Assembly: GCA_937892695.1 (NCBI GenBank)
Contig: CALBJK010000011.1
Coordinates: 1-8,794, forward strand
DNA length: 8,794 nt
Origin: an uncultured Prevotella sp.
GTDB taxonomy: Bacteria; Bacteroidota; Bacteroidia; Bacteroidales; Bacteroidaceae
Reading direction: 5' to 3'
Positions 7,154 to 8,794 of this stretch are shown piece after piece (the stretch's first letter is position 1; every line of letters starts with the position of its first letter). The notes beneath the pieces are model-generated. The model ran no database searches, was not told where the DNA came from, and saw only the letters and a program-made list of their open reading frames with translations. A program made the translations under genes and the position numbers.

Positions 7154-7985
7154 ATGAAATATTTATATCTCATACTTGTTTTTTTCATTTCTTTATTGTC
7201 ATCCTCATGCGTTAATAAAAAGAAAAAACAACAGTCAAACGTAATAGTTGTTACGATTGAGCCTTTGAAATTCTTCACAGAACGTATTGTCGGTGACAAG
7301 TATAACATAGTTTCGATGGTTCCGCAAGGAGGAAATCCGGAAACCTACGAACCTTCAGCTTCTCAAATGATAGAATTGTCAAGATGTAAACTATTTATTG
7401 AAATAGGAAACATCGGATTTGAGCGTGTGTGGATGGATAAGCTTCAAGCAAATGCTCCTAAGGTTGTTTTCGTGAATGCTTCAAAAGGAATATCGATGAT
7501 GATTGATAAAGACGGGAAAACCGATCCGCATACGTGGATGAGTACTAAGAATGCAATTCTCATAGCAAGAAACATTTATAATTCAATAACCAAAATTGAC
7601 GGTAAAAACGGTAGTTACTACAAGAAAAATTTAAAGAAACTGATTGAAGAGATAAATCATATTGACAAGGAAACAACAGATATTCTGAAAGAGGTCTACT
7701 GCATTTTTAATTTATCATCCCATTTTGACTTATTTCGCTCGCGACTACGGTCTGACACAGATATCGATGGAATATGAAGGAAGAGAACCCAGTGCAAATA
7801 AAATACAAGAAATAATATCAGTTGCGAAGAAAAGGCATGTCAAAGTGTTCTTTATACAAAAAGAATTCGATAATCGCAATGTTAACGCTATTGCGAAAAT
7901 TACAGGAGCGCGCATTGTTGAAATCAATCCTTTGGGTTATCATTGGAATAAAGAAATGTTGAATGTGGCTAAATGTCTGAAGTAA
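7154..7985 (+). pseudogene. znuA: Zinc/manganese ABC transporter substrate-binding lipoprotein, single frameshift
   Basis: Cluster A-I (ZnuA/TroA) periplasmic binding protein that hands divalent metal to an ABC importer. The start at 7154 gives a lipoprotein signal (LILVFFISLLSSSC, lipid at C19), followed by lysines rather than an acidic surface-export signal, which suggests a periplasmic-facing anchor. The first frame covers residues 1 to about 180 and includes NPETYEPSASQM, IGFERVWMD and DPHTWMSTKNA (H126). Near 7694-7698 one extra base shifts the frame. The continuation reads STAFLIYHPILTYFARDYGL and then INPLGYHWNKEM to a stop at 7985, giving about 276 aa if repaired. Read as written, the first frame ends at 7777 with unrelated sequence. 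The first metal ligand, usually His, is Glu (E63), and the Asp of the DPL motif is Asn (N258); NPETY-type sequences are, from memory, common in Bacteroidetes homologues. Metal choice (Zn or Mn) is not settled. Confidence 0.85.
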
Positions 7986-8704
7986 AGATGAATGAAAAAT
8001 CTCCTATCATAAGAATTGAATCAGTAACTGCATGTTATGATAGAAATGTTGTTCTCAAAAACGTATCGTTAAGTGTTTACCAACATGACTTCTTAGGAAT
8101 TGTGGGTCCTAACGGCGGGGGAAAAACCACCCTGCTTCGAATACTTTTAGGACTTAAAAGTCCGACGGATGGTTCTATAGATTACTTTAAGAACGGATGT
8201 CAGGTTCGAAATCTAGACATCGGATATCTTCCTCAATATAATGATTCAGATAGGAAATTCCCTATTTCTGTGTATGATGTTGTTAGTTTAGGACTAAGAA
8301 GGAAAAAGCCTTTATGTTTTTCTTATACTGAAGAACAACATACAATGGTTAAAACCGCTTTACAAAAAACCGGTATAGAGAATTTGGCAAACAGGCCAAT
8401 TGGAACTTTGAGCGGCGGACAATTTCAGCGTGTGCTTTTATGCCGTGCAATCGTGTCACAACCAGATTTAGTTGTACTTGACGAACCCAATACGTATGTG
8501 GACAAGTGCTTCCAGAATAAATTATACGAAATTCTTGACAGTATTAATAAAGAATGTGCAATAATTATCGTCAGCCATGACATAGAAGCTATTCTTCAGA
8601 ATGCGAAGAATATAGCTTGTATCAATCGAACAATACATTATTTTGATACAAAAGATATGTGTGAAAACGATTTGATGCCATATTTAAAAAATGTAGTTGT
8701 TTAA
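7973..8704 (+). CDS. znuC: Metal (zinc/manganese) ABC transporter ATP-binding protein
   Basis: Cytoplasmic ATPase driving metal import, partner of the preceding binding lipoprotein. All nucleotide-binding motifs are intact: aromatic A-loop Y22, Walker A GPNGGGKTT at 45-53, Q-loop in YLPQY, signature LSGGQFQRV from residue 146, Walker B VVLDEP with D170/E171, and switch His202 in IVSHD. At 243 aa it has the usual length for ZnuC/MntB-type ATPases. The D-loop reads NTYVD where TTGVD or FAGVD is more common, a mild variation. The start at 7973 overlaps the lipoprotein gene by 13 nt; an in-frame ATG at 7988, just past that stop, is an alternative. No permease (ZnuB) gene is seen in the remaining 90 nt, so the membrane subunit must be further downstream or elsewhere. 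The symbol follows the family; the metal is inferred. Confidence 0.92.
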   Translation: MSEVKMNEKSPIIRIESVTACYDRNVVLKNVSLSVYQHDFLGIVGPNGGGKTTLLRILLGLKSPTDGSIDYFKNGCQVRNLDIGYLPQYNDSDRKFPISVYDVVSLGLRRKKPLCFSYTEEQHTMVKTALQKTGIENLANRPIGTLSGGQFQRVLLCRAIVSQPDLVVLDEPNTYVDKCFQNKLYEILDSINKECAIIIVSHDIEAILQNAKNIACINRTIHYFDTKDMCENDLMPYLKNVVV

Positions 8705-8794
8705 GTTCTGCGGACATTCATTGAACAGTCATAGTCTGCTAACCTATATAATTCATAGTGGAACTTTATTGTATTCTCCTTCCTCAAGATACAA
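8705..8794. other. Window-end stretch without an identifiable gene
   Basis: No strong hairpin with a T-run was found after the ATPase gene. On the minus strand one frame is open from 8794 down to a stop at 8703-8701 (ending SMNVRRT). That could be the tail of a converging gene, but 30 open codons are not significant on their own. One plus-strand frame is also open but has no start codon. Neither resembles a ZnuB permease. Confidence 0.3.

Noticed and set aside
7701..7712. T-rich ATTTTTAA near the znuA break as a programmed frameshift site
   Set aside because: A -1 slip there would enter the wrong frame; the needed change is +1 (or -2), and the join is earlier, at 7694-7698. A plain indel explains it better.
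8705..8760. Imperfect dyad CAGTC...GTCTG after the ATPase gene as a terminator
   Set aside because: Only three outer base pairs hold, and no T-run follows.

Overview
The window looks like a chromosomal piece of a Bacteroidales bacterium, most likely Prevotella or a close relative. The basis is moderately AT-rich DNA, start codons mostly without a clear Shine-Dalgarno sequence, a TAnnTTTG-type promoter box, and protein families typical of that order: an RlmL-like RNA methylase with a basic tail, an S9 tripeptidyl/dipeptidyl peptidase, and an NPETY-type metal-binding lipoprotein. The genus is inferred; no rRNA or other marker gene is present.

Layout. Positions 1-525 (minus strand) hold the N-terminal half of an IS110-family DEDD recombinase, broken by two single-base frameshifts and cut by the window edge. 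Positions 526-732 are non-coding. They contain the element's left flank, with a 10-bp perfect inverted repeat enclosing about 150 nt, a hairpin, and a minus-strand TAACTTTG box, so this is a candidate bridge-RNA locus. From 733 every gene reads on the plus strand: RNA methyltransferase (733-2235), secreted S9 prolyl peptidase (2219-4414, overlapping by 17 nt), purD (4465-5733), an unrecognised polytopic membrane protein (5774-6706), a YqaA/DedA-like membrane protein (6694-7146, overlapping by 13 nt), a ZnuA-like lipoprotein disrupted by one frameshift (7154-7985), and a ZnuC-like ATPase (7973-8704, overlapping by 13 nt). The last 90 nt contain no gene I can name and no permease.

How the genes fit together. 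Tight spacing (gaps of 50, 40 and 7 nt, or overlaps) suggests one or a few long transcripts. The first three genes are housekeeping or nutritional: rRNA modification, peptide scavenging in the envelope, and purine synthesis. The last two form two thirds of a zinc/manganese uptake ABC transporter, and the two membrane proteins before them have no assigned role.

The main points of interest are the possible bridge RNA, the three single-base frameshifts in otherwise intact reading frames (real decay or sequencing error), and the unrecognised membrane protein. I found no CRISPR array, tRNA, rRNA or clear new defence system.
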